This document shows, in pieces, positions 47,584 through 56,201 of a stretch of DNA of 64,000 nt. Position numbers and translations under genes: made by a program. This DNA is from Moritella sp. Urea-trap-13 (GTDB taxonomy: Bacteria; Pseudomonadota; Gammaproteobacteria; Enterobacterales; Moritellaceae), in the NCBI RefSeq assembly GCF_002836355.1, contig NZ_PJCA01000001.1:62001-126000 (forward strand), written 5' to 3'. How positions within the stretch are numbered: the stretch's first letter is position 1; the number at the start of each line of letters is the position of its first letter. The notes under the pieces were generated by a model. That model searched no databases, was not told the origin of the DNA, and saw only the letters and a list, made by a program, of their open reading frames with translations.

Positions 47584-48264
47584 ATGACACAGTCAGAAAA
47601 AACAATACTCGTGGTTGAAGATGAGCCGTCACTGGCCATTGTTTTATGTGAATACCTAGCGCAAGCTGGATTCCAAACCCACATCATTGATAATGGCCTT
47701 GAGGTGATTGACTGGGTGAAGCAACACAACCCTGATCTGCTTATTCTGGATTTAATGCTGCCCTATCGTGACGGCTTAGATATCTACCGTGAATTGCGCA
47801 CCTTTAGCCAAGTACCCGTGGTGATGGCAACTGCGCGGGTGGATGAAATAGATCGTTTATTAGGTCTAGAACTCGGCGCCGATGATTATATCTGCAAGCC
47901 ATACAGCCCCCGTGAAGTGGTCGCACGGATCAAAAACGTATTACGCCGTACTGTCGAAGTTACCGCTGCGTCAGCACAACATGGCCTCGTGATTAATGAT
48001 GAACAAATGAAAGCCACGTTTGACAATAATGAACTGACTTTAACGCCCGCAGAATTTCGTCTATTAAGCTTTTTTAACCAACATTCAGGTCAAGTATTTA
48101 ATCGCGACCAACTGATGCAAAAGATTTATGCTGATCATCGTTTGGTCACCGACCGCACCATTGATAGTCACATTAAAAATTTGCGCAAAAAATTACAAGA
48201 TGCAGCACCGGACAATGAATACATCAAATCCATTTATGGGGTTGGCTATCGCTTTACGCTGTAA
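47584..48264 (+). CDS. BaeR-like OmpR-family response regulator
   Basis: A 226-residue protein. The receiver has the acid pair in VVEDEPS, the phosphoacceptor Asp in LLILDLMLPYRDG (near 57), and the conserved Lys in ADDYICKPYSP. The C-terminal OmpR winged helix runs from LTPAEFRLLSFF to DRTIDSHIKNLRKKL and IYGVGYRF. It should be phosphorylated by the adjacent kinase and bind promoters as a dimer. The nearest candidate target is the EF-hand protein gene 150 bases downstream, which has a palindrome in its leader. Confidence 0.95.
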   Translation: MTQSEKTILVVEDEPSLAIVLCEYLAQAGFQTHIIDNGLEVIDWVKQHNPDLLILDLMLPYRDGLDIYRELRTFSQVPVVMATARVDEIDRLLGLELGADDYICKPYSPREVVARIKNVLRRTVEVTAASAQHGLVINDEQMKATFDNNELTLTPAEFRLLSFFNQHSGQVFNRDQLMQKIYADHRLVTDRTIDSHIKNLRKKLQDAAPDNEYIKSIYGVGYRFTL

Positions 48265-48355
48265 TTATTTTGGTCTTTTTTAATATTATGGGTAATCTCC
48301 ACATTTCCTCCATAATTCCTGCGCATTTGTTGCTTATAGTTACTCCATCAACAGG

Positions 48356-48374
48356 TTAACTCACGGTGAGTTAA
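48356..48374. repeat. Perfect 9-bp palindrome upstream of the EF-hand gene
   Basis: TTAACTCAC-G-GTGAGTTAA, 41 bases before the EF-hand start codon. It may be an operator or a 5'-leader hairpin. OmpR-family proteins usually prefer direct repeats, so the binder is uncertain. Confidence 0.6.
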
Positions 48375-48414
48375 TCTTGTTTAAGACTAACAACCAGCAA
48401 CAAGTGAGATTATT

Positions 48415-48978
48415 ATGAAAAAGACATTCTTTATTACCGCAGCCTTATTAACAGCGATGACTACTACGACGTTTGCTTATGCAGATAACCATAACAAGCA
48501 AGGTAACCATATGTCTTTTGAACAAATGGATACCAACCAAGATGGTCAAGTGTCAAAAGAAGAAGCCACTGGTCGTCTAGCTGAAAACTTTGATAAATTC
48601 GATACTGACAACAATGGTTTCGTTAGCAAAGCAGATTTGCCAAACAAAGGTAAACATCATCAAGGCGAAAAATTTGCCGCAATGGACACCAACAACGATG
48701 GTAAAATATCAAAAGACGAAGCCACTGGTCGTCTAGCTGAAAACTTTGATAAATTCGATACTGACAACGATGGTTTCATCACTAAAGCTGATATGAAAAA
48801 TAAAGGTAAGCATCATAAAGGTAAAAATCATCGAGGCATGATGTTCAAGCAAATGGACACCAATAACGATGGTAAAGTTTCTAAAGAAGAAATGAACCAA
48901 TACTTTGATAAATTAGATTCAAACGGCGACGGTTTCATCACCAAAGAAGATATGAAAGCACAGCATTACAAGCGTTAA
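48415..48978 (+). CDS. Secreted six-EF-hand calcium-binding protein
   Basis: A 187-residue protein with a signal peptide ending TTFAYAD. It carries six canonical EF-hand loops of the form D-T-N/D-N-D/N-G-x-I/V/F-S/T-K-x-D/E: DTNQDGQVSKEE, DTDNNGFVSKAD, DTNNDGKISKDE, DTDNDGFITKAD, DTNNDGKVSKEE and DSNGDGFITKED. They come in three pairs separated by His/Lys-rich linkers (NKGKHHQGEKF, KHHKGKNHRG) that could bind other metals. The first two pairs are near-identical at DNA level over about 70 bases, a recent duplication. By family it binds calcium in the periplasm or outside. It lies behind the BaeSR-like system and ends at its own terminator. Confidence 0.9.
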   Translation: MKKTFFITAALLTAMTTTTFAYADNHNKQGNHMSFEQMDTNQDGQVSKEEATGRLAENFDKFDTDNNGFVSKADLPNKGKHHQGEKFAAMDTNNDGKISKDEATGRLAENFDKFDTDNDGFITKADMKNKGKHHKGKNHRGMMFKQMDTNNDGKVSKEEMNQYFDKLDSNGDGFITKEDMKAQHYKR

Positions 48979-49011
48979 TTAAGCACAAACAATAAATTAT
49001 TCAATCACTCC

Positions 49012-49040
49012 AATGCTTGTTAGTTTTCGCTAACAGGCAT
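49012..49040 (+). terminator. Rho-independent terminator of the EF-hand gene
   Basis: ATGC(T)TGTTAG / CTAACA(G)GCAT stem, loop TTTTCG, followed by TTTTTTATT. Confidence 0.8.
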
Positions 49041-49200
49041 TTTTTATTACCCTGCTACCTATTTTTTAACCAAAAAGTATAACTTTAGTGTTAACTGGAT
49101 CATGTTTATTCGTGTAAAAGCTCCTTTAACGATCTGAATTACATAAGATGAAGATAACCTATAAATGTGACCTAGCTAACAAACTAAGTGTGAGTGATTT

Positions 49201-51234
49201 ATGTCAAAATCTTACCCCCTGGGTGCAAACTTGCAGCCTGCGAACAGCTTAAAACCACAAGGCTGTAACTTTGCGATATATGCACCGGACTGTGCTAGCT
49301 TGCAGCTGGTCTTATTTAATGGCAAAACACAGCGCAGTTTTACTATCGACAACAAATATGCCGGTGTGCATCATATTTTCATTAGTGATATTAGCGCCGG
49401 ACAAGAATATGGTTTTTCAAGCAATATAGATGGTCAAGATTGGTTGTTGCTCGACCCTTACGCAAAGGCCGTCAGCAAAGCACCTTATTACAAACCACCG
49501 TACAGTGCCGAAAAAAGTTGGCACCTGGCCAAAGCGCTAGTTACCGACAATGTTTTTGATTGGCAAGGTGTACCGCAGCCAGATGTACCGTTGGCTGAAA
49601 CAATTTTATTAGAAACCCATACCAAAGGCTTTAGCCAATTAAATCCCGCGATCACCTCCGCTGCACCAGGTAGTTATCAAGCATTAGCAGACCCTGTCAA
49701 TATCACCTTATTAAAACAACAAGGTATTACCAGTGTACAGCTCCTGCCTGTTGCCGTATGTATGCACGAACCGCACTTATTAAATCAACAAGGAGTTAAT
49801 TTTTGGGGTTACAGTACGCTCGCATTCATGGCTCCCGATCCGCGTTACGCGACTGTTGATGCGGTCACAGAATTAAAAACTGCGATCAGAGAGCTGCATA
49901 AGAACGGCATCGAAGTTATTTTAGATGTGGTCTTTAACCATACCGCAGAAGGTGGCCAAGATGGACCAATATTCAATCTTAAAGCGCTCGACCATCGTTA
50001 TTACTTACGGGATGAAAATGGCCTACGCAACTACACTGGTTGTGGCAATAGTTTAGATTTGACTCACCAAGCTAGCCTTAATTTAGTCATGGACAGCTTG
50101 CGTTATTGGGTAAGTGAATATCATATTGACGGTTTCCGTTTTGATTTAGCCGCCACACTCGGCCGTAAAGGCGATCGCTTCAACCAACAAGCACCTTTTT
50201 TCCACGCTGTTGCCCAAGACCCTATTTTACAGCCGACTAAACTTATCGCTGAACCTTGGGATATTGGCCCTGATGGCTATCAGTTAGGTTATTTCCCTGA
50301 TGGTTGGAACGAATGTAACGATAAATTCCGCGATACAGTGCGCAGCTTTTGGCGTGGCGACCACGGTTACTTAAAAGATTTTGCCACTCGAATTATGGGC
50401 TCTCGTCACTTCTTCAGTGGCAGCCGCTGGCCACATAAACTGCCAGTCAATTATATTGCTTACCATGATGGCTTTACCCTGCAAGACTTAGTGTCTTACA
50501 ACGATAAACATAATTGTGCTAATGGCGAAAATAATCGTGATGGCCATGGCGATAACCGCTCATACAATTGTGGTATTGAAGGAGTAACCGGTAATGTCGA
50601 AATTATCGCCTTTCGTGAAAAACAAAAGCGTAATTTGATCACCACTTTACTGTTTAGTTTTGGCATACCACATATGTTGGCTGCGGATACCGTATCTCAT
50701 ACTCAAGGTGGTAACAACAATGCTTACTGTCAGGATAATGCAATCAGCTGGCTAAACTGGCAGATGGACGAATTAAAACAAGAATTCCAAGATTGGTTAA
50801 GCAAGATGATCGCAGCGCGTAAACAATATATGCTGCCATTCATTGCCGCGTTTACCGGCGATGGACGTAATGATCACCGAATCAGCTGGTACTGCAGTAA
50901 TGGCGAAGTGATGCAACAACATGACTGGGAACATCAAAGCAGCTTAGGCCTACACTTAGGTCTGAACACGGATGGCGATGAATTATTATTGTTATTCAAC
51001 CAAATCGATACTCCTGTCGATTTTAAACTGCCTGATGTACCGCCAATTTGGCACCGAGTTTGTGATACTAGTTCAATGCACCTAGCACCATTGAATGTAA
51101 ACGATCACTATCAATTAGCTGGTCGTTCTATGGTGGTATTACAACGCAGTGGTGTGAGCACTAATGCTGTTAGTCTCACTGATACTGTTGTTACTAAGGG
51201 TGCTGCTACGACGAGTACTGTCGATACCATCTAA
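49201..51234 (+). CDS. glgX: Glycogen debranching enzyme GlgX
   Basis: A 677-residue GH13_11 enzyme. It begins with a CBM48 (YPLGANLQPA ... NFAIYAPDCASLQLVLF). The barrel has DVVFNHTAEGG, the nucleophile Asp in DGFRFDLAATLG (near 315), Glu in LIAEPWDIGPDGYQ (near 351), and Asp in YIAYHDGFTLQDLVSYN (near 423). By family it removes alpha-1,6 branches of three to four glucoses left by glycogen phosphorylase in the cytoplasm. It stands alone rather than in a glgBXCAP cluster. The last 25-30 residues (after MVVLQRSG) are Ser/Thr/Val-rich, unlike the family, and overlap the 3' end of the convergent lipase chaperone gene by 96 bases. Confidence 0.93.
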   Translation: MSKSYPLGANLQPANSLKPQGCNFAIYAPDCASLQLVLFNGKTQRSFTIDNKYAGVHHIFISDISAGQEYGFSSNIDGQDWLLLDPYAKAVSKAPYYKPPYSAEKSWHLAKALVTDNVFDWQGVPQPDVPLAETILLETHTKGFSQLNPAITSAAPGSYQALADPVNITLLKQQGITSVQLLPVAVCMHEPHLLNQQGVNFWGYSTLAFMAPDPRYATVDAVTELKTAIRELHKNGIEVILDVVFNHTAEGGQDGPIFNLKALDHRYYLRDENGLRNYTGCGNSLDLTHQASLNLVMDSLRYWVSEYHIDGFRFDLAATLGRKGDRFNQQAPFFHAVAQDPILQPTKLIAEPWDIGPDGYQLGYFPDGWNECNDKFRDTVRSFWRGDHGYLKDFATRIMGSRHFFSGSRWPHKLPVNYIAYHDGFTLQDLVSYNDKHNCANGENNRDGHGDNRSYNCGIEGVTGNVEIIAFREKQKRNLITTLLFSFGIPHMLAADTVSHTQGGNNNAYCQDNAISWLNWQMDELKQEFQDWLSKMIAARKQYMLPFIAAFTGDGRNDHRISWYCSNGEVMQQHDWEHQSSLGLHLGLNTDGDELLLLFNQIDTPVDFKLPDVPPIWHRVCDTSSMHLAPLNVNDHYQLAGRSMVVLQRSGVSTNAVSLTDTVVTKGAATTSTVDTI

Positions 51235-52371
51235 GGCACTAACGCGTTTAATTTCTTGGGGGCTGAAGTAAGCCTCCCGTAATTGCGCAATTTCGAGCTG
51301 TTGTTGCTCACTATCGCTGTTCTCATCAGCCGCGTTATTAGTAATAACAGCCAACTCTTCTCTATATTCAGCTAACTTTACCTGCCACTGCTGACGCTTC
51401 ACATCCAATGCAACTAAACGGTCAGCCACTGCTGGCGAAAATGATTGTTGAGTAAAATTTTGTAGTTCTGCCTGACTCGCCCCTTGTGTTTGCAAAGTCT
51501 GATACTGCTCGCGATATTGATTGAGTTGATTGGCGGTATGCTGTTGTGCTAATAACCACTCCGGCGCTGTGGTATCAAGTTCGGCTTGCGCGACTTGTTT
51601 CTCAGTATCAGTTAATGCCTTGTTTTGATTAATCGCCGCCAACCTTAGCATATAGCCTTCATACTCATCGGCTTGACCAAAAAAAGCCGCAATAACATCA
51701 TCATCCAAAAAAGTTGTTCGCGCATCAAGCACCATTTCACGCACCTGAATCACGTTCTCTAACGCATATTCACTGTTATTTATACCATCGATACTTTGCT
51801 CAAATACAGGCTCAAATTCCAACTCAAATTGCTGCTTGATTGCTGTCACTTGATTTAAATATTGTAAATAACCCGAAAATATATCCATACCTTGAATCAA
51901 TGCAGGATCAACAAGTTGCGATGTCAGGCTATGTTTAATACGAGTAACGATAATATCTAAACTTTCCTCGCCCATTGCCGAGAGATAAAAATCGAATAGG
52001 TGCTGAATTTTTTTATTAATAATTAAATCACCAAACTCATTAACATCAAGCATGAGTGGCAACGCGGAGCCTAATAATGAGCTTGGCAGTAACAACGGCA
52101 CTGCTTGTTGATCTGTATTTTCAGCAAGCACATCATCACCCTGATTAACCAAGGCATTGATGGCTTCAGGTGTTAATGGATAGCTAACCTGCTGCTTTGC
52201 TATTTGCGAGGTGACTATTTTTGATGCCGCTATTGGCGATAAAAGTGGCGACGCTGGTTTTGTGGCGATGGATTGCGCATCGTCTGACGATAAAAAGAGT
52301 ACCCAGCCCGCAACCGCAATAACCCCAGATAACGCAGTAGCAATAATAAGCGGTGTTGATTTAAACGACAT
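51139..52371 (-). CDS. Lipase-specific foldase (Lif/LimK chaperone)
   Basis: A 410-residue protein from the ATG at 52371 (GGAG six bases upstream). It has an N-terminal membrane anchor (LIIATALSGVIAVAGWVLF), an Ala/Pro-rich linker, then the steric foldase domain. The family motif R-x1-2-F-D-Y/F-x-L-S-A appears as HLFDFYLSAMGEESLD near residue 120. The long helical part follows (EVFEQ-, LRLAAINQNKALTDTEKQ). It folds the secreted lipase in the periplasm before type II export. The lipase gene lies upstream at 118 bases in the same direction. The last 30 residues (RRSSTLSNNSISETNS-type) are low-complexity and read over the end of glgX. Confidence 0.9.
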   Translation of the reverse strand: MSFKSTPLIIATALSGVIAVAGWVLFLSSDDAQSIATKPASPLLSPIAASKIVTSQIAKQQVSYPLTPEAINALVNQGDDVLAENTDQQAVPLLLPSSLLGSALPLMLDVNEFGDLIINKKIQHLFDFYLSAMGEESLDIIVTRIKHSLTSQLVDPALIQGMDIFSGYLQYLNQVTAIKQQFELEFEPVFEQSIDGINNSEYALENVIQVREMVLDARTTFLDDDVIAAFFGQADEYEGYMLRLAAINQNKALTDTEKQVAQAELDTTAPEWLLAQQHTANQLNQYREQYQTLQTQGASQAELQNFTQQSFSPAVADRLVALDVKRQQWQVKLAEYREELAVITNNAADENSDSEQQQLEIAQLREAYFSPQEIKRVSALDGIDSTRRSSTLSNNSISETNSISAHTTAL

Positions 52372-52500
52372 GACAGTCTCCATCTAACTAAATTCTGTAG
52401 ATAGCTAATCATGATGAATAGCTATCTACTTTAAATAAACACTATAAATAGTAGCACCGTGATAAATCCACAGTGCTTACCACATGTTAAAATAGCTAAT

Positions 52501-53490
52501 TTACAGCCCAGCGTTGGTTAAACGCTTCGCATGTGCCGCATATAAAGGTAAAGGGCTAGTACTACCTAGGCCGCGTAAACCAAACATGCCGTTAATTTCA
52601 TCGGCGTGATTCATGGTGTAATCATCACGGATCACTTTACCTAAATGCGTAGAACAGCGTCCAACAACACCATCATTGGCTTCATCTATCGTTAAGTAAG
52701 TCACCGCTAATAAACCGTCAGCAAGATCCAGAACATTAGAGTTGAACACAGGGTTATAGGTACCGCCCCATGAATAATAAGCTACATCATTCACCTTATG
52801 ATCGCCGTCATTGACTGAATAATCATAAACCCAGTTTGGCCACCACCACGAACCAGCATTATAACTCGGTGTGACTTTACACTCGCCCTGTCTTAAACCT
52901 TCAGGATATTTAGCATTAAAAATAGCCGCATCTTTAGAGTTCAATGCTTCTAGAGAACCCATCGCATTTACAGCGTTATCACTATTGCCAGTAGCAACAG
53001 CGAGTAAGCTGGCGACTGCATTACCAATAGCCATTGCCGGGCCTTCTAATGGTGAATCTTTAATTACATCTGCGGTACCAGAACCACGATGCGGAGAACC
53101 CACCGACGTGACTGATGCGACCAATTCAGGTCGTACTGACGCCACATAACGTGAATCAATCCCACCTTGAGAGTGCCCAATTAAGTTAAACTTCTCAGCC
53201 CCCGTCACCGCTCTCAGTTGCTCTAAATAACTCAGTAACTGCTCACCACGTACTTCACTGGTATCATAACCACTGACTTGTGGCGTATACACGTCTGTCG
53301 CGCCAACATCGGCTAATGCCCCTTTCACACCATAAAAGTAATCAGCTAACACACTATCAAACCCTGCTAAGCCATGCACTAATACTACCGGGTATTTAGT
53401 TTTCCCCGTGGTATCCGCTTGTACAGGTGCAACCATGAAGCATAAGGCTCCAGCTAAGACAGGAAGTAAAATCCGAGTTTTTTTTAACAT
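52501..53490 (-). CDS. Secreted triacylglycerol lipase, Pseudomonas-type family I
   Basis: A 329-residue lipase with signal peptide ending MVAPVQAD. The alpha/beta-hydrolase core starts YPVVLVHGLAGFD (oxyanion hole). The catalytic serine is in NLIGHSQGGIDSRYVA (near residue 106). The aspartate is probably in NDGVVGRCSTHLGKVI-type sequence near 270, and the histidine in DDYTMNHADEI. This is the foldase-dependent group I.1/I.2, matching the Lif gene downstream. It hydrolyses long-chain triglycerides outside the cell after type II secretion. AAAGGA precedes the ATG. Confidence 0.93.
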   Translation of the reverse strand: MLKKTRILLPVLAGALCFMVAPVQADTTGKTKYPVVLVHGLAGFDSVLADYFYGVKGALADVGATDVYTPQVSGYDTSEVRGEQLLSYLEQLRAVTGAEKFNLIGHSQGGIDSRYVASVRPELVASVTSVGSPHRGSGTADVIKDSPLEGPAMAIGNAVASLLAVATGNSDNAVNAMGSLEALNSKDAAIFNAKYPEGLRQGECKVTPSYNAGSWWWPNWVYDYSVNDGDHKVNDVAYYSWGGTYNPVFNSNVLDLADGLLAVTYLTIDEANDGVVGRCSTHLGKVIRDDYTMNHADEINGMFGLRGLGSTSPLPLYAAHAKRLTNAGL

Positions 53491-54048
53491 AGTTAATCCT
53501 TTATTGTTAAGTTATCGCCAACTAGTTTAATGATCGAAATACCATTAAGTTATCGCAAAATTGCGCACTCATAATGACAACCTGTCTCGATTGGAGTGCA
53601 GAAAAGTTATAACGTAAAAAAACAACAGGTACAACCAGATGAAATAAGTAAGTGGAATCAATGGCGTTTAGAGGTAATGTTAAACTTTAGTTCTAACAAC
53701 AAGTTAAAACCCAAATTTATACAGCGTAAATAATTAAACAATAAACATTAACATCCAAATGTGAAACGTTCTCAGTCAGTAGGAATACCGCAGAAATCAT
53801 TTTTTAATTACAGCTAAGTGTTTGTAGATGAATAATATTCTTGTGAAATACTAATTTGAAATTAAATTACATTTAATATAAAAATGTTTATGGTTATCAG
53901 ATCTAGCTCATACTAACGCATGAGCTTAGGTTTATGACAGGCACAAAAAAACCAGTAATCAGATTACTGGTTTAAAATGATAAGCCACTTTAATCGGTGA
54001 TAATAGCCGTTAAAACGGCCTGATTAATCATAATCATTTAATCGAATA
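53491..54048. other. Intergenic stretch holding lipase promoter and yfcL terminator
   Basis: About 560 AT-rich bases with no gene. The only clear element is a minus-strand terminator at 53945-53972 (AACCAGTAATC / GATTACTGGTT followed by TTTTTTT), which ends the epmC-yfcL operon. The lipase promoter must lie in the first part. Confidence 0.6.
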
Positions 54049-54318
54049 TCAATGTTTATTGATATCATCCCACATGCCCAGTACCAGCGCTTGTTTCTGA
54101 GGAGTTAACTCATTAGCAACAAGTGCATCGCGTAGACTGTGTACGACCTGAAACTTAATGTCGTGGGGATAGATTTTACCTATATTTTCGCACTTCGCCG
54201 TAGCAAAAGTGACATGGCCGTGTAAATATTCAGCCGCAAATAGTTGATCCGACGTTCCTTGTTCTACAAATCCATCAAGCTTTTCCATTAGCTTGCTTTG
54301 ATAAGTAGGTTTAGACAA
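54049..54318 (-). CDS. yfcL: YfcL-family protein
   Basis: An 89-residue cytoplasmic protein, the size of E. coli YfcL. Shared features are the SDQLFAAEYLHGHVTFATA block and the C-terminal LTPQKQALVLGMWDDI. Function unknown. It lies three bases after the NAD-kinase-like gene, with its ribosome site inside that gene's end. The conserved link with epmC in enterics supports the assignment. Confidence 0.85.
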   Translation of the reverse strand: MSKPTYQSKLMEKLDGFVEQGTSDQLFAAEYLHGHVTFATAKCENIGKIYPHDIKFQVVHSLRDALVANELTPQKQALVLGMWDDINKH

Positions 54319-54321
54319 TGA

Positions 54322-55455
54322 TTAATCCTCATATTCTGGGTTGGCGACACGATACATGATGTAATCACGATAACCTGTGGTTACACGAATAAAACCTGAT
54401 AATGCTTGGTCTAATTCAACATCCCCCGTGTCTACGATTAAGGGGCGTCCTGCTAATGCCGACAACTTAGTTTTGGTTGCCAACACAATAATATTTTCTT
54501 TACCGATTTGTTTAATCAACTGCGGCGACAGTTGTTGATTACCACGACCAAAAATATGCCCCTGACCACCAATTAAAGTAATGACTAATTTACAGGGTTT
54601 ATCTTGCGTCAACGCCAATAACTGCGCTGCCGTTTGGTCCGCAGCAATCAATTCATGCTGATGTACAACATCAACACCTAATAAGGTATTATCTAGTCCT
54701 AATTCAGCCATGGTGAATGCCACCGTTGACCCAGAACCCATAATATAATATTCATCTTCCATATCTGCCATGACATCAGCAGCTATGTCGGTAAGCACGA
54801 GTTCGTCTGATTCAATCCCGCCCATTTTTACGCTTTGTACATAACGTAAATCGCTCGGTACCATCATCTCGCCATAGCGCTTAGCTTTTACTGTGCCTTG
54901 ACGAAATGCGACTTCATCAATATCCATCACGTCGGCATCCGCCAAGGTAACCAGTTCGCCTAAAATCAATCGACGAACCACACAACCTGCAGCTTTGGGG
55001 GTGACACCATAAACGCCGGAATGGATCTTACAGCCTGCAGGGACACCTAATACCGGCACAACATCGTTTATCGTCGCGCAAATATTACGCGCAGTACCAT
55101 CGCCACCAGCAAACAATAATAAGTCGATGTCTTGTGCTAATAATGCTTCAACTGCGGCATAAGTATCTTGTTCTGTGGTCATGTCATTGGCAGGTCGATA
55201 AGCTACTGTAACATTAAGGCCTAGCTCTAAACTGCAACGCTCGCCCATTTCACCACCCGCGGTCACCACGCTAAAGCGCTGAGCAAGATCAGCAAACTGA
55301 CCTAATGCTTGTAACATACGATGATTGGCTTGCGGTATAGCACCTAAATTCAGTGCTTGTTGGGCAACATTATCACTGCCTTTTAATGCTACGCTGCCAC
55401 CAACGCCAGCAATTGGATTAACAATAACACCCAGTTTAAACGGCTTCACATTCAT
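54322..55455 (-). CDS. ATP-NAD kinase-family protein
   Basis: A 377-residue protein from the ATG at 55455 (AGGA four bases upstream, inside the epmC end). It starts KLGVIVNPIAGVGGSVALKGSD and has the nucleotide-binding signature LLLFAGGDGTARNICATI, both typical of the diacylglycerol/NAD kinase superfamily, and GCKIHSGVYGVTPKAAG. This is the longer branch annotated as ATP-NAD kinase family, distinct from housekeeping NadK. It probably phosphorylates a nucleotide or related substrate; the substrate is unproven. It overlaps epmC by 20 bases, so translation is coupled. Confidence 0.85.
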   Translation of the reverse strand: MNVKPFKLGVIVNPIAGVGGSVALKGSDNVAQQALNLGAIPQANHRMLQALGQFADLAQRFSVVTAGGEMGERCSLELGLNVTVAYRPANDMTTEQDTYAAVEALLAQDIDLLLFAGGDGTARNICATINDVVPVLGVPAGCKIHSGVYGVTPKAAGCVVRRLILGELVTLADADVMDIDEVAFRQGTVKAKRYGEMMVPSDLRYVQSVKMGGIESDELVLTDIAADVMADMEDEYYIMGSGSTVAFTMAELGLDNTLLGVDVVHQHELIAADQTAAQLLALTQDKPCKLVITLIGGQGHIFGRGNQQLSPQLIKQIGKENIIVLATKTKLSALAGRPLIVDTGDVELDQALSGFIRVTTGYRDYIMYRVANPEYED

Positions 55456-56065
55456 ACATTCCTCGATAATCAAAATCTGCTAATGTCAGCGGCTTAGTAT
55501 TATAAAATGCCTGTAATGCATTAACCAAGGCTTGCGTGCGCGTTGATAAACCGTTTGCTAAATATGTTTGTACTTGCTTGTGGATCTTGTGTTGAAAAGC
55601 CAATCGGTCAATGACAATATCAGCCAAATTATCGGCACTGACGCGGAACGTAAATCCAGCGGTAACACAAATAATCCATTCAATCGCTTGCGGCACGATC
55701 TCTACTTTTTCAAATTCAGCTTGCTGTTGCGCATTACGCCCATCAGCAATATACCAGTAACCAAAATCAACTAATTGATGACGCGCTAATCCCGCGACTA
55801 ACCAATGTGAAATCTCATGCATACCACTGGCAAAAAAACCATGAGCAAAAATAATACGATGATAAGCACAACTTACATATTGTTCAAAATCAGTATTAGC
55901 TGGCATGTAAATAGGTTCATCATCGCCTTTCACTAATCGGGTATTAAATTCGCTTGAAAACGTGTGGTTAAAAACAGCAATCAAGTCTTGGTATTGATGT
56001 TGCTCATCGCTTACATCGTTTGCTAATAAATTGTTTGCTAATAAGTCTTTTAAATCGTCTTGCAT
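55436..56065 (-). CDS. epmC: Elongation factor P hydroxylase EpmC
   Basis: A 209-residue protein of the EpmC/YfcM family. The metal site is in FFASGMHEISHWLVAG (His-Glu-x-x-His arrangement), and DFGYWYIADGRNAQQQAEFE and VEIVPQAIEWI are family blocks. EpmC hydroxylates the beta-lysyl-lysine of elongation factor P after EpmA/EpmB act. It heads an operon with a NAD-kinase-like gene and yfcL. The repeat of LLANNLLAND near the N-terminus is an odd local duplication. Confidence 0.92.
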   Translation of the reverse strand: MQDDLKDLLANNLLANDVSDEQHQYQDLIAVFNHTFSSEFNTRLVKGDDEPIYMPANTDFEQYVSCAYHRIIFAHGFFASGMHEISHWLVAGLARHQLVDFGYWYIADGRNAQQQAEFEKVEIVPQAIEWIICVTAGFTFRVSADNLADIVIDRLAFQHKIHKQVQTYLANGLSTRTQALVNALQAFYNTKPLTLADFDYRGMYECEAV

Positions 56066-56201
56066 ACTGCGCCTAGCTAATCTGTTAATTACTGAGCACT
56101 ATTTAATGAGCAGGATTATACCCCTATGGTGGTGGTATTTCCGCTACTATATCGAACTCAAATCGGTAACTTTCGCTAGTAGAATACTCCTTTACGCGAT
56201 A

